Shown in pieces: positions 30,626 through 37,688 of a stretch of DNA of 37,688 nucleotides (position 1 is the first letter of the stretch; every line of letters starts with the position of its first letter). A program made the translations under genes and the position numbers. The notes below the pieces were generated by a model that saw only the letters and a list, made by a program, of their open reading frames with translations, ran no database searches and was not told where the DNA came from. Where the stretch lies: contig JBBQFC010000033.1 of NCBI GenBank assembly GCA_038321615.1, positions 1-37,688 on the forward strand, in the 5' to 3' direction. The DNA comes from JBBQFC01 sp038321615. Its GTDB lineage: Bacteria; Bacteroidota; Bacteroidia; Flavobacteriales_D; Cryomorphaceae.

Positions 30626-31671
30626 CGCGGCACCGCCACTTTGCGGATCAAACTTTCAATCACTTCCACCATAGGTACACCTTCTATTTCGCGCTCATAG
30701 CTCAATATTAGACGATGATTGAGCACCGGTATAGCCGATCGCTTTATATCATCGGGTCGCACATAGTCGCGACCATCGAGCAGCGCCAAGGCCTTGGCAG
30801 CCTTCAGAATACCAAGCGAAGCCCGCGGCGATGCACCAAGATAAAGGTCGCTGTTGTTTCGGGTGAGATTTACAATCTGGGCGATGTAATCAATCAATTC
30901 GGGCTCAATGTGCACCGATTCAACCAGGGATCGATAGGCTGTAAGCTGTTGGCGATCGATCACCGGCTCGACTGTGGCGGCTTGGCGACCGTAAAAATCA
31001 TTCTGAAATCGGGTGAGAAGCCGGGTTTCTTCTTCGAGGTTGGGATAGTCGACCCGAACCTTGAAAAGAAAGCGATCAAGTTGTGCTTCTGGAAGTTTAT
31101 ACGTTCCCTCTTGCTCCACCGGATTCTGAGTAGCGATTACGAGAAAGGGCGCTTCGAGTGGGTAGGTTACCCCATCTACTGTAATTTGCTCTTCTTCCAT
31201 TACCTCCATTAAGGCGGCTTGCGTTTTTGCCGGGGCGCGGTTTATCTCATCGATCAGTACAATATTGCTGAAAATGGGGCCCTTCCGAAACTCAAATTCC
31301 GACCGCTTCATATCAAATATGGTTGTACCCAAAATATCGGTCGGCATTAAGTCGGGGGTGAACTGTATGCGATTGAAATCGACCTTCAAGGCCTTAGCCA
31401 AAAGCTTGGAGATTAAAGTTTTGGCAATGCCCGGCACACCTTCCAGCAATACGTGCCCATTGGTTATCAGGGCGGCGAGCATCCATTCCATCAGGTCTTC
31501 CTGACCGATGATTACTTTATTGAGTTGCGCCTTTACGGCAATGATTTGGCTTTGAATCTGCTCTAACTTGTCGGGATCTATGGCCACATGTGTTTGGATC
31601 GGACCCTTGGGTTGAAAGTCTTGGTGATTTGCGGGTTGCGCGTTTTCTTCTGGGATATTTTCTAAGGACAT
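30622..31671 (-). CDS. MoxR-family AAA+ ATPase
   Basis: A cytosolic AAA+ chaperone-like ATPase of 349 residues. Walker A GVPGIAKT is at 78-85, Walker B with the family extension VLIDEINRAPAKTQAALMEVMEE at 138-160, sensor 1 ATQNP at 180-184 and the LPEAQLDRFLF segment at 193-203. MoxR proteins help mature or activate partners carrying vWA domains, here most likely the DUF58 protein, whose gene overlaps by 4 bases. Its own start overlaps the DUF4350 gene by 10 bases. The N-terminal 30 residues are polar and probably disordered. Confidence 0.95.
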   Translation of the reverse strand: MSLENIPEENAQPANHQDFQPKGPIQTHVAIDPDKLEQIQSQIIAVKAQLNKVIIGQEDLMEWMLAALITNGHVLLEGVPGIAKTLISKLLAKALKVDFNRIQFTPDLMPTDILGTTIFDMKRSEFEFRKGPIFSNIVLIDEINRAPAKTQAALMEVMEEEQITVDGVTYPLEAPFLVIATQNPVEQEGTYKLPEAQLDRFLFKVRVDYPNLEEETRLLTRFQNDFYGRQAATVEPVIDRQQLTAYRSLVESVHIEPELIDYIAQIVNLTRNNSDLYLGASPRASLGILKAAKALALLDGRDYVRPDDIKRSAIPVLNHRLILSYEREIEGVPMVEVIESLIRKVAVPR

Positions 31672-32903
31672 TGGGCGTAGAAGGCGTTTAGTTGTTTGTG
31701 AATTTCCATCACTTCGGTTTCGGTGATGCTGCTATTATGTTTACTCCGGTCGAGCGTTCTGAATAAATTACGGAGGTAGTCTTCCTTCATTTGCAAGCGG
31801 ATCGCTGCTTCCCGAATGTAAGCTGGATCGAGCTCCCCGAGCGGTAAACGGTATTTTCGAAAAAGGAATTTCCGGAGCAATTTTTCTTGAATTGCTATAA
31901 GGTATTTATGATTCCCGCTCCGGCGGTAGAGCTTTGCGCGCAGGTCGAGGTAATCGGCCGAATTGTTGCGCACCACCGGAATGATGGGCACTTCGCGTTG
32001 ATCGCGGCGGATGGCGTGGAGTACGTAGATTAATCCAAGAATCAAAAGCCCGTACCACGCATACCGTAAGGGCTGTTGGCTCAAAATGAAACTCAACGGA
32101 CTCTCGGCTACATCTGCATCCGAGTCATCGAACATATTATTGTTCTTGTACTGCGGATTGTAATAGAGTATTTTTTCGAATCCTTCTTGGTTTAAAATGC
32201 TGTTTACATGATCGTAAATCGGCCTGTTGCGGTAATGGTAATTGGTGAAGAGCAAAGGCGTAGCGTGGAAATGAAGCGCCCCGTCGCCCACTTGTAATGC
32301 GATGTAATTGAGATAGCGCTTCTCCAGAGCCGTAAAGCTTCCAAGTGTATCGATGGGCATCGCTGCACAGGAATCGTATGGAAAATAAGCCCAGTCGTTC
32401 CGCTGAATTTCGTTTTTGACGGCGAAAAATAAGGGCGATGTGCTATCGTTTGGAGCAAATTGAAGGGAGAGTTCAATCCGTTTCGCCTTGGTCGAAGGCA
32501 GTGGCATGAAATATTGCATGGAGCGGAAGGTGCACACTTCGCGGAGTAATTCAGAAGTATGCTCAGCGCTCAGAAATACCGTATTACCACTTTCGGCAAA
32601 TACCCTGAGCTGCGCTGCTTCGGTACTATCGAAGTATGCGTTTGCGATAGAAACAAAGCACATACCTTCATACGTGCTCAAGTCTACGTCGGAAAGCGGC
32701 TCAGTGAGTTCTACAAAATTTTCGCCGTAGCTCGCTTCCAGGCTTTTTCGAAATAAAGAGAGATCGTAAGGTTGGCTTTTTTCATTGTTGTACTGCGGAC
32801 TCCACACGTAGTTTTCCTTCTTTTGAGAGTCGAAGTAAATCGCTACGCCAATAAGCACAATAATGAGCACCACCGCCAGCCAGATATACCGATCTCTGTT
32901 CAT
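31662..32903 (-). CDS. DUF4350-like membrane protein
   Basis: A 413-residue protein with membrane helices at about 7-23 and 281-298. The intervening domain (about 42-270) has the DUF4350 pattern: YDLSLFRKSLEASYGENFVEL, a strand, then FAESGNTVFLSAEH, resembling a Rossmann-like or GATase-like fold without visible catalytic residues. After the second helix lies a basic cytosolic tail with KLYRRSGNHKYLIAIQEKLLRKF, which could contact MoxR. The gene overlaps both neighbours (4 and 10 bases). The family name is by pattern recall. Confidence 0.8.
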   Translation of the reverse strand: MNRDRYIWLAVVLIIVLIGVAIYFDSQKKENYVWSPQYNNEKSQPYDLSLFRKSLEASYGENFVELTEPLSDVDLSTYEGMCFVSIANAYFDSTEAAQLRVFAESGNTVFLSAEHTSELLREVCTFRSMQYFMPLPSTKAKRIELSLQFAPNDSTSPLFFAVKNEIQRNDWAYFPYDSCAAMPIDTLGSFTALEKRYLNYIALQVGDGALHFHATPLLFTNYHYRNRPIYDHVNSILNQEGFEKILYYNPQYKNNNMFDDSDADVAESPLSFILSQQPLRYAWYGLLILGLIYVLHAIRRDQREVPIIPVVRNNSADYLDLRAKLYRRSGNHKYLIAIQEKLLRKFLFRKYRLPLGELDPAYIREAAIRLQMKEDYLRNLFRTLDRSKHNSSITETEVMEIHKQLNAFYAQCP

Positions 32904-33538
32904 TCCTTGGTAAGGGCGAAAAAATTATTGAATTTCTGAACGTGCAGCTCATAGGCTTCGCGGTCGATGCTATTGCCGGCGTACCACACTTTTTCATGGT
33001 ATCGGGTGAGGTCGGTAAACGGTTTGAAATAGTTTCCCGATTTCAATTCGGCTACATATTCCCAATTGGTTTTGTCCTTCTCGGGCCTGATTACTTTTTT
33101 GGCAATAAGCGTTTTCAAGGCCATTTGATACCACAATCGGATAGCTTCGCGATAATCGCCAGCAGCAAGCGACCGCTCCAAGGCGGTTTCGATAGCTTCT
33201 TTTGGCGAAAGCGCGGTTGGGGCGTCGCCGGCGAGATTGGTAACAGGTGCTTTCCTGTAAATCCCTCCTTTTGACGTTAAGCGCACTACCAGGTAGATTA
33301 TTCCTATGAGCAGCCCGATGAGCAATACAAGTCTGAGCATCTCCCACCAAATTCCCAGACCCAGCGGAGCCGGTTTTTCGCGCATTTGGGGCAATGGTTC
33401 GGTGGGTTCTTCATTGTAGGTATGTTCTTTGCGCAGTTCGTCCCAGACATCAGGCTTTACGGGCGCTTCTGCGAAAGCCGGAGCCGCGAGCAAACTCAAG
33501 GCAAGTAGGACAATCAACTTACTCCTGCTCCAATCCAT
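32900..33538 (-). CDS. DUF4129 domain membrane protein
   Basis: A 212-residue protein with a signal peptide (1-23, ending AFAEA), a short periplasmic segment, a membrane helix (about 65-86), and a cytosolic DUF4129 domain (about 112-210, with ALERSLAAGDYREAIRLWYQMALKTL and TNWEYVAEL, then FTDLTRYHEKVWYAG). The ATG at 33538 was chosen because it starts a proper signal peptide; a longer frame to 33634 would bury deeply in the upstream gene. It overlaps the SpoIIM-like gene by 20 bases and the DUF4350 gene by 4. Confidence 0.85.
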   Translation of the reverse strand: MDWSRSKLIVLLALSLLAAPAFAEAPVKPDVWDELRKEHTYNEEPTEPLPQMREKPAPLGLGIWWEMLRLVLLIGLLIGIIYLVVRLTSKGGIYRKAPVTNLAGDAPTALSPKEAIETALERSLAAGDYREAIRLWYQMALKTLIAKKVIRPEKDKTNWEYVAELKSGNYFKPFTDLTRYHEKVWYAGNSIDREAYELHVQKFNNFFALTKE

Positions 33539-35357
33539 AAGCCCTTCGGGTTTTGCCAATTTCTTCCACTTTTTCGGCCAATTGCGACGCTTCTTTGGTT
33601 TCCATAGCCGCATAGTATTCAAAAACTCCGGCAAAAATAAACCCCGGAATAATTAGAAACAGACCAAATTGATTGATAAATACAATGGACAAGTAAAGCA
33701 ATTTGAGTCTCCCTTCACCATCGGTGTACACATTCCACTGCACCAAGTCGAGGTAGAGCCAGGTAAGGGGGGTATCGACCAAAAAAAGCACCAGGATACA
33801 AACCAATAGAAAAGAAATAAACGCAGTAAATATGGGACTTCGTGTGCCTTGGAGTAGATTGAGCATTCGGCGGAAACTTTTGGTAAGACTGCCGTTTTCG
33901 ATGGTGAAAACCACCATCCATAAGCTCAAAAAAGGGATGAGCAAAATGCCCAGGCAAGCCACCCAGGTATTTGCACTGTATATGCTCAATTCGAATATTC
34001 CTACCAGGACGGTGATTTTTACCCAAGTAAGAAGCCAATTCGATTTAAATCCGGATACGAACTTTCGCATAAACAACTGTGTGGCGCAGAGTAGCACGCC
34101 GCTTATAAAAATCACATTCAGGAAGAAATGTTTTGGAAATAGCGAGTAGCTGTGAAATTGGTAAAGGTTATAGAAAGGCGATTTTTCAAGATTCATGGTG
34201 TCGAGCAACTCTTCGCCTTGTATGAGCTGAAACGCAGCAGTGTATAGCAATGCAAAGCCCACTGATAGTCCGAGAAGGGGCAGCGCCATTTTCCGAAAGG
34301 CCAAAAGGGTAGCCGAAAATACTTCGCGGGTATTTACCCAGCCATGCAGCGTAAGGGGTTGATCTACCGATGGCACTAATCGGTCTGTGTCGATATCGTC
34401 CACGTTTTGATTGCGATACTTTTTCCACGGGAACCACCAAAAATACAAGCCCACTAAAGCGAAGCAAAGGGCTATAAACGAGCCGCGAAAAAAGTCGGGC
34501 AAGGCGGTGAGTCGGGTGAAGAAGCCTTCGATGAATCCGGCGGTGATAAATACCGGAATCAACCCCAGCATGATTATTACCGAGCGCCGGGCCGTAATTT
34601 GGAAGGCTTGCATTCGCGGAAGCGTACCGGGAAAAAGAAGTCCGCTGCCGAGGCATAAGCCCGCACCGCCCGCTATAACGATAGCCGAAATCTCCAATGC
34701 ACCGTGCATCCAAATAGTAAGGAAGCTTTCCGCAAATAGGTCGCGAGCCACAAAAAAGTATTGGAAGGTGCCCACCATTATTCCATTGAAAAGTAAGATA
34801 ATCAAGGTTCCAATTGCAAAAAAAGCGCCCAGCACATAAGTGAGAAAAGCGACCTTGAGATTGTTAATGGTGATGGCAAAAAACATAAACGTCTCCGAAC
34901 CCGAATCGTACACGGCCATAGGCTCACCGGCGGCAATATTGCCTTCGGTCATTTCGACATAGCGATCGCCGAGAATAACCTTCGGAAATTCTGGATCGTG
35001 GTAGCTGGAGAGGATACCAAGTGCCGAAGCAAACACAAAAAACAGCAGGGAAATATTGAGCTGAATCCGCGATCGGTACAAAGCCAAAGGCAACTCTTCG
35101 AGCCAAAAACTGCGAAAGCGATTTTTGCGCTCCTTGCCGAATTTATAGAGTCTTAAGAATACTTTTAGCGAGAGTTGATTGAGATAGACTCGTATGCTCC
35201 GGCGATTGTAGAAGGTTCGGGCATAAGATAAATCGTTTTGCACTTGTGTGTAAAGCTCGGCCAATTCGCCCGGATCTGCTTGGGAGTCGCTCGAAACTAA
35301 GTGTTCCAAACGCTTCCACTTTTCCTTATTTTGCTCTACAAAATCCTTTTCTCTCAT
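33519..35357 (-). CDS. SpoIIM-family membrane protein with an extra C-terminal membrane domain
   Basis: The N-terminal half (about 1-320) is a stage II sporulation M-like (DUF95) protein: MREKDFVEQNKEKWKRLEHL, ELYTQVQNDLSYARTFY, then membrane helices with NNLKVAFLTYVLGAFFAIGT, GIMVGTFQYFF and WMHGALEISAIVIAGGAGL. No sporulation is implied. The protein continues to residue 612 with about six more membrane helices (about 350-595), roughly doubling the normal 320-330 length. The second half is not recognised and may be a fused separate gene. It is the first gene of the MoxR operon, divergent from the RDD gene by 40 bases. Confidence 0.88.
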   Translation of the reverse strand: MREKDFVEQNKEKWKRLEHLVSSDSQADPGELAELYTQVQNDLSYARTFYNRRSIRVYLNQLSLKVFLRLYKFGKERKNRFRSFWLEELPLALYRSRIQLNISLLFFVFASALGILSSYHDPEFPKVILGDRYVEMTEGNIAAGEPMAVYDSGSETFMFFAITINNLKVAFLTYVLGAFFAIGTLIILLFNGIMVGTFQYFFVARDLFAESFLTIWMHGALEISAIVIAGGAGLCLGSGLLFPGTLPRMQAFQITARRSVIIMLGLIPVFITAGFIEGFFTRLTALPDFFRGSFIALCFALVGLYFWWFPWKKYRNQNVDDIDTDRLVPSVDQPLTLHGWVNTREVFSATLLAFRKMALPLLGLSVGFALLYTAAFQLIQGEELLDTMNLEKSPFYNLYQFHSYSLFPKHFFLNVIFISGVLLCATQLFMRKFVSGFKSNWLLTWVKITVLVGIFELSIYSANTWVACLGILLIPFLSLWMVVFTIENGSLTKSFRRMLNLLQGTRSPIFTAFISFLLVCILVLFLVDTPLTWLYLDLVQWNVYTDGEGRLKLLYLSIVFINQFGLFLIIPGFIFAGVFEYYAAMETKEASQLAEKVEEIGKTRRAYGLEQE

Positions 35358-35361
35358 AGCC

Positions 35362-35393
35362 CTTGGCAGCGAGCCCTAAAGTATCTATAATTG
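35362..35393 (+). promoter_or_regulatory. Possible promoter of the RDD-recX pair
   Basis: CTTG (35362-35365), a 20-base spacer, then TATAATTG (35386-35393), each one base off the TTTG / TAnnTTTG consensus. The box ends four bases before the RDD ATG, implying a leaderless transcript. Confidence 0.4.
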
Positions 35394-35397
35394 TGCG

Positions 35398-36111
35398 ATG
35401 TCAAAAGTAAGTCTACAAACCGGTCAGCATGTTACCATCGATTTTCAAACTGCGAGCCTCACACAGCGCATCGTAGCGTACGGTATCGATCTGATTATCA
35501 TAGCGGTGTGTTCAGGTATTTTGTCGGGGATTCTGCTGGTAATTAATTCTTTGTTGGTCCCGCTGGCCATACTGCCATTTGTGCTTTATACCCTTCTGTC
35601 GGAGATTTTTATGCACGGACAAACATTTGGCAAAAAGGCCATGCGCCTGCGCGTAGTCAACGTATTGGGCAAAGAACCCCGGGTGCTCGATTACATCATC
35701 CGCTGGAGTTTCCGACTGGTCGATCTCTACACCTCCCTTTTTTCGGTCGCCGTTATTCTAATTTCCACCACGCCGCGTGCACAGCGACTCGGGGGTTTCC
35801 TGAGCAATACGATGGTGGTGAATCTCCGCTCCGAATTAGAGCTCGCCTTGAGCGATATCTTGAAAATCGAAGACCGAAGCGGTTACGAACCCACGTATGT
35901 GGATGCCTACCGCTTCCGCGAATCGGAGATGCTCACCGTAAAACAAGTGCTCGAGCGGGCAGAAAAATACCCGAACACCGCCCACAGGCAGGTGCTCGAA
36001 CGCTGCGCCCGGAGGGTAGGCGATGTACTCGACTTAGAGACCTTGCCGAAAGATTACCGCAGCTTTTTAAATACGGTTCTGAAAGATTATATCGTGCTTT
36101 CGCGCAGCTGA
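35398..36111 (+). CDS. RDD-family membrane protein
   Basis: A 237-residue protein. The RDD domain (about 18-145) has the Arg and Asp of the family: LTQRIVAYGIDLIII in helix 1, FGKKAMRLRVVNVLG, and IIRWSFRLVDLYTS. A soluble C-terminal extension (about 150-237) is helical and not recognised. RDD genes often sit beside SpoIIM and MoxR-DUF58 genes, as here in divergent orientation, so it probably belongs to the same system. It overlaps recX by one base (TGATG). Confidence 0.9.
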   Translation: MSKVSLQTGQHVTIDFQTASLTQRIVAYGIDLIIIAVCSGILSGILLVINSLLVPLAILPFVLYTLLSEIFMHGQTFGKKAMRLRVVNVLGKEPRVLDYIIRWSFRLVDLYTSLFSVAVILISTTPRAQRLGGFLSNTMVVNLRSELELALSDILKIEDRSGYEPTYVDAYRFRESEMLTVKQVLERAEKYPNTAHRQVLERCARRVGDVLDLETLPKDYRSFLNTVLKDYIVLSRS

Positions 36112-36590
36112 TGGCCGGAATGCCCAAATACCCGCCATTTGAAGCCCGCGCCCGTATCAAGGCTTGGTGCGACAGGCAGGAAAGGGCGCAGAGTGAAGTG
36201 CGACAAAAGCTTTACACCTGGCAGCTCGATACGGAAACGATCGACAGCATAGTGGCTGAGATGATTCTCGCAAATTACGTTAACGAAGAGCGCTTTGCCA
36301 CCGCCTTTGCCCGCGGAAAATTCCGAATTCGGCAGTGGGGCTGGAAACGGATCGAGCAGGAGTTGAAGCGAAAAGGGATCGCCGCTTATGCTATTGCCAG
36401 AGCCAAAGCCGAAAACGAATCAGAAGACTATCAATCGACCTTGACCGAGCTACTCCGCAAGAAGGCTGGGACGATTAATGCAAAGAATCCATACGAACTC
36501 CGCGCCAGGCTCGCGCGCTACGGCATATCGAAAGGCTATAGTTTTGAAGAAATAAACACCGCGCTCAACGGCGATTGGCAGGAAGGGTAA
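36111..36590 (+). CDS. recX: Regulatory protein RecX
   Basis: A 159-residue all-helical protein that binds RecA filaments and limits recombinase activity. The typical three-helix repeats are visible, with the diagnostic YVNEERFATAFARGKFRIRQWGWKRIEQELKRKGI (about 64-98). Its ATG overlaps the RDD stop. recA is not in the window. Confidence 0.92.
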   Translation: MAGMPKYPPFEARARIKAWCDRQERAQSEVRQKLYTWQLDTETIDSIVAEMILANYVNEERFATAFARGKFRIRQWGWKRIEQELKRKGIAAYAIARAKAENESEDYQSTLTELLRKKAGTINAKNPYELRARLARYGISKGYSFEEINTALNGDWQEG

Positions 36591-36647
36591 ACAGGATGCT
36601 CCGCTGCGCTGGGCAACAGATCTTTTAAGCTGCCCTTTCTAAAAGCT

Positions 36648-37321
36648 TCATTTTTCAATAGAAAATAAATGCAAGTCAAAGGGTTGTGATTTTATCAAAT
36701 CTTCATACAAATCTTCATACAAATCTTTAATATATAACGTATCTCTCAAATTTTTTACGAATCCGAATATCCGATTCTTATGAAATGCACACCATTCCGA
36801 ATTTAAAGGAACCTGTAGTCCATGGTTGTGGAAATGAACATCAATGGAAAGATTATCATGAGCCTTTATCGTAGCTAGAGATGCGTTCTTTAAACCTGAT
36901 TTTTTAAAAGAAAAAAAGCTTTCTGATTCAGCCGTCCAAATTTCATAAATACGACTAATCGTATCAATTTCGAAGGGTACTTCTTTGTGAACGGTAGTAG
37001 AAAATTTAAGAGTTCGGGGAATAGAATCGCAATAGTAAAGCCAAATTAAGTCCGTATTTCGATGAATTACTCCATCTTGAGATGTGAGTAAACAAATTTC
37101 AAGTAAAAAATTGTGGCCGACGTATATTGCCTAGGCAATACGCGCAGAAATAGCCGATCTATGTCGGTCGGGCATTGGTGCAATAAGCTTGGAGATTCGT
37201 TGATCAATTCTAGGTAGTCATACCGCGAAATTGGGAAATAGCCTTGACCTTCCGCAAGAAAGGAAGAACAGAATAATGCGCATGAGAAGACTAAAATCTT
37301 CTTGGAAGAGTATACAACCAT
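36648..37321 (-). pseudogene. Frameshifted gene for a secreted protein of unknown function
   Basis: From ATG 37321 a signal peptide (KKILVFSCALFCSSFLAEGQ) leads a frame that stops at 37067. A second frame, shifted by one base and lacking any start codon near its beginning, is open from about 37130 to a TGA at 36648-36650, about 150 codons. Both are open across a run of six A on the + strand (37105-37110, T on the coding strand); one extra T there would give a continuous protein of about 224 residues. It looks like one gene broken by a single-base deletion, a sequencing error, or slippage. No family is recognised. The region is AT-richer than the rest. It starts within the 3' end of the RHS-like gene. 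Confidence 0.65.
36696..36719. repeat. Two tandem 12-bp repeats in the frameshifted gene
   Basis: CAAATCTTCATA occurs twice in a row (36696-36707, 36708-36719) and a third copy begins (CAAATCTT). On the minus strand it encodes the repeated YEDL near the C-terminus. The multiple of three keeps the frame. Confidence 0.8.
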
Positions 37322-37635
37322 GATCTCTCATTTATAGTTTTGCGATAAAAGTATTTGGGTACATCCCAAACTTTTGATCCATCAACTGGGGATATTCTCG
37401 AACCCCAGCCGGTTGCTGGTAATCCTAATTCCCATTCTTCACGCTTCGTCCTCCCCATGGCCAAATACGGATTCAAGAACTGCTCGGCGGGATCAGGCGT
37501 AAACCACCCCTGCACGACTTTTCCGTTTTCAAACTCGTTCTGGTACTCGACAATGACCGTTACTTTGTCATTTTCGGGTAGAACCATCAACGGTGAAGCG
37601 GATTTTTCATAGTATGTGAGATTGCGGCATCCCAT
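37291..37635 (-). CDS. RHS-repeat-associated orphan fragment
   Basis: A 114-residue product starting MGCRNLTYYEKSASPL, close to the MGCLKLxYY start of many orphan RHS-core ORFs in Bacteroidota. The segment QGWFTPDPAEQFLNPYLAMG (63-82 or so) resembles the end of the RHS core (SVDPLAEKFPNWSPYNAFGNNP), but the conserved NNP..DPDG is replaced by an unrelated tail rich in Trp (EEWELGLPATGWGSRISPVDGSKVW). It may be a displaced C-terminal cassette of a polymorphic toxin, or a decayed remnant. No catalytic motif is seen. It overlaps the start of the secreted-protein gene by 31 bases. Confidence 0.45.
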   Translation of the reverse strand: MGCRNLTYYEKSASPLMVLPENDKVTVIVEYQNEFENGKVVQGWFTPDPAEQFLNPYLAMGRTKREEWELGLPATGWGSRISPVDGSKVWDVPKYFYRKTINERSWLYTLPRRF

Positions 37636-37688
37636 TCTTTGTTTCCTTTTCCTGATTTAGATTTTCCTAAGTTTGGATGGGGATTGAT
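37587..37688 (-). other. Open frame entering from the right edge
   Basis: A frame open from the window edge (starting near INPHPNLGKSKSGKGNKEW) runs 33 codons to a TGA at 37587-37589, overlapping the start of the RHS-like fragment in another frame. It could be the end of an upstream toxin-like gene whose frame was disrupted, or chance; the window is too short to tell. Confidence 0.2.

Noticed and set aside
33539..33634. Longer start for the DUF4129 protein
   Set aside because: The upstream part is the antisense-free but shifted reading of the SpoIIM-like C-terminus; the internal ATG starts a proper signal peptide.
36591..36647. A gene or RNA between recX and the frameshifted gene
   Set aside because: Only 57 bases with no hairpin followed by T, no tRNA-like fold and no start-stop frame of note.
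36648..37321. Programmed -1 frameshift as the explanation of the split gene
   Set aside because: The T6 run could slip by -1 and give the right frame, but it is not aligned as a standard X XXY YYZ site and no stimulatory structure is evident; mutation, slippage or sequencing error is simpler.

Overview
The window is chromosomal DNA of a member of the Bacteroidota, most likely a marine or freshwater Flavobacteriales-type lineage. The evidence is a C-terminal tail resembling a type IX secretion sorting signal at the left edge, the gliding genes gldD and gldE linked to ssb and mutY, a bL21 protein with an extra C-terminal domain, a 30-residue mS38/bS22-like gene between HU and rng, and promoter boxes of the form TAnnTTTG (often with TTTG or a near match about 19-20 bases upstream). 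Base composition looks mid-range (near 45-50% GC by eye), except for an AT-richer stretch near the right edge. Shine-Dalgarno signals are weak throughout, as usual for this phylum. No tRNA, rRNA, CRISPR, transposase or integrase was seen.

Layout. 1-131: tail of a probable secreted protein and its terminator. 315-4698 (-): fbp and mfd, overlapping. 4793-6981 (+): SSAT-like acetyltransferase, aspartate kinase, STAS-like protein. 6978-7058: a small palindromic/tandem repeat array. 7050-10524 (-): a tightly coupled operon of DUF4286, rsmA, mgtE and a 2-hydroxyacid dehydrogenase. 10710-13390 (+): an alkylglycerol monooxygenase-like enzyme overlapping a lysoplasmalogenase (YhhN/TMEM86) gene, then a second copy of the palindromic repeat and a YiiX-like permuted hydrolase. 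13615-14805 (+): MFS transporter. 14818-18500 (-): serS, a lipoprotein and a TPR protein. 18552-19658 (-): rplU-rpmA with a near-ideal promoter and a strong terminator. 19666-20556 (-): EamA transporter. 20644-22250 (+): a heavy-metal-domain lipoprotein and heme A synthase. 22289-25906 (-): mutY, ssb, gldE, gldD. 26018-28566 (+): HU, TPR protein, mS38-like mini gene, rng. 28592-35357 (-): a six-gene MoxR/DUF58 membrane operon. 35398-36590 (+): RDD protein and recX. 36648-37688 (-): an accessory-looking end with a frameshifted secreted-protein gene and an RHS-like orphan fragment.

Genes that appear to work together: (i) the AGMO-like and lysoplasmalogenase pair forms a plausible ether-lipid degradation module; (ii) MoxR, DUF58, DUF4350, DUF4129 and a double-length SpoIIM-family protein form a membrane-bound AAA+ chaperone-type system of unknown target, whose DUF58 protein has lost the expected metal-site residues; (iii) GldD/GldE serve gliding and type IX secretion; (iv) the metal-domain lipoprotein next to heme A synthase may serve copper/heme handling for a terminal oxidase. 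The most unusual sequence-level observation is a palindromic repeat, found at two loci, whose first bases supply the TAG stop codon of three separate genes.
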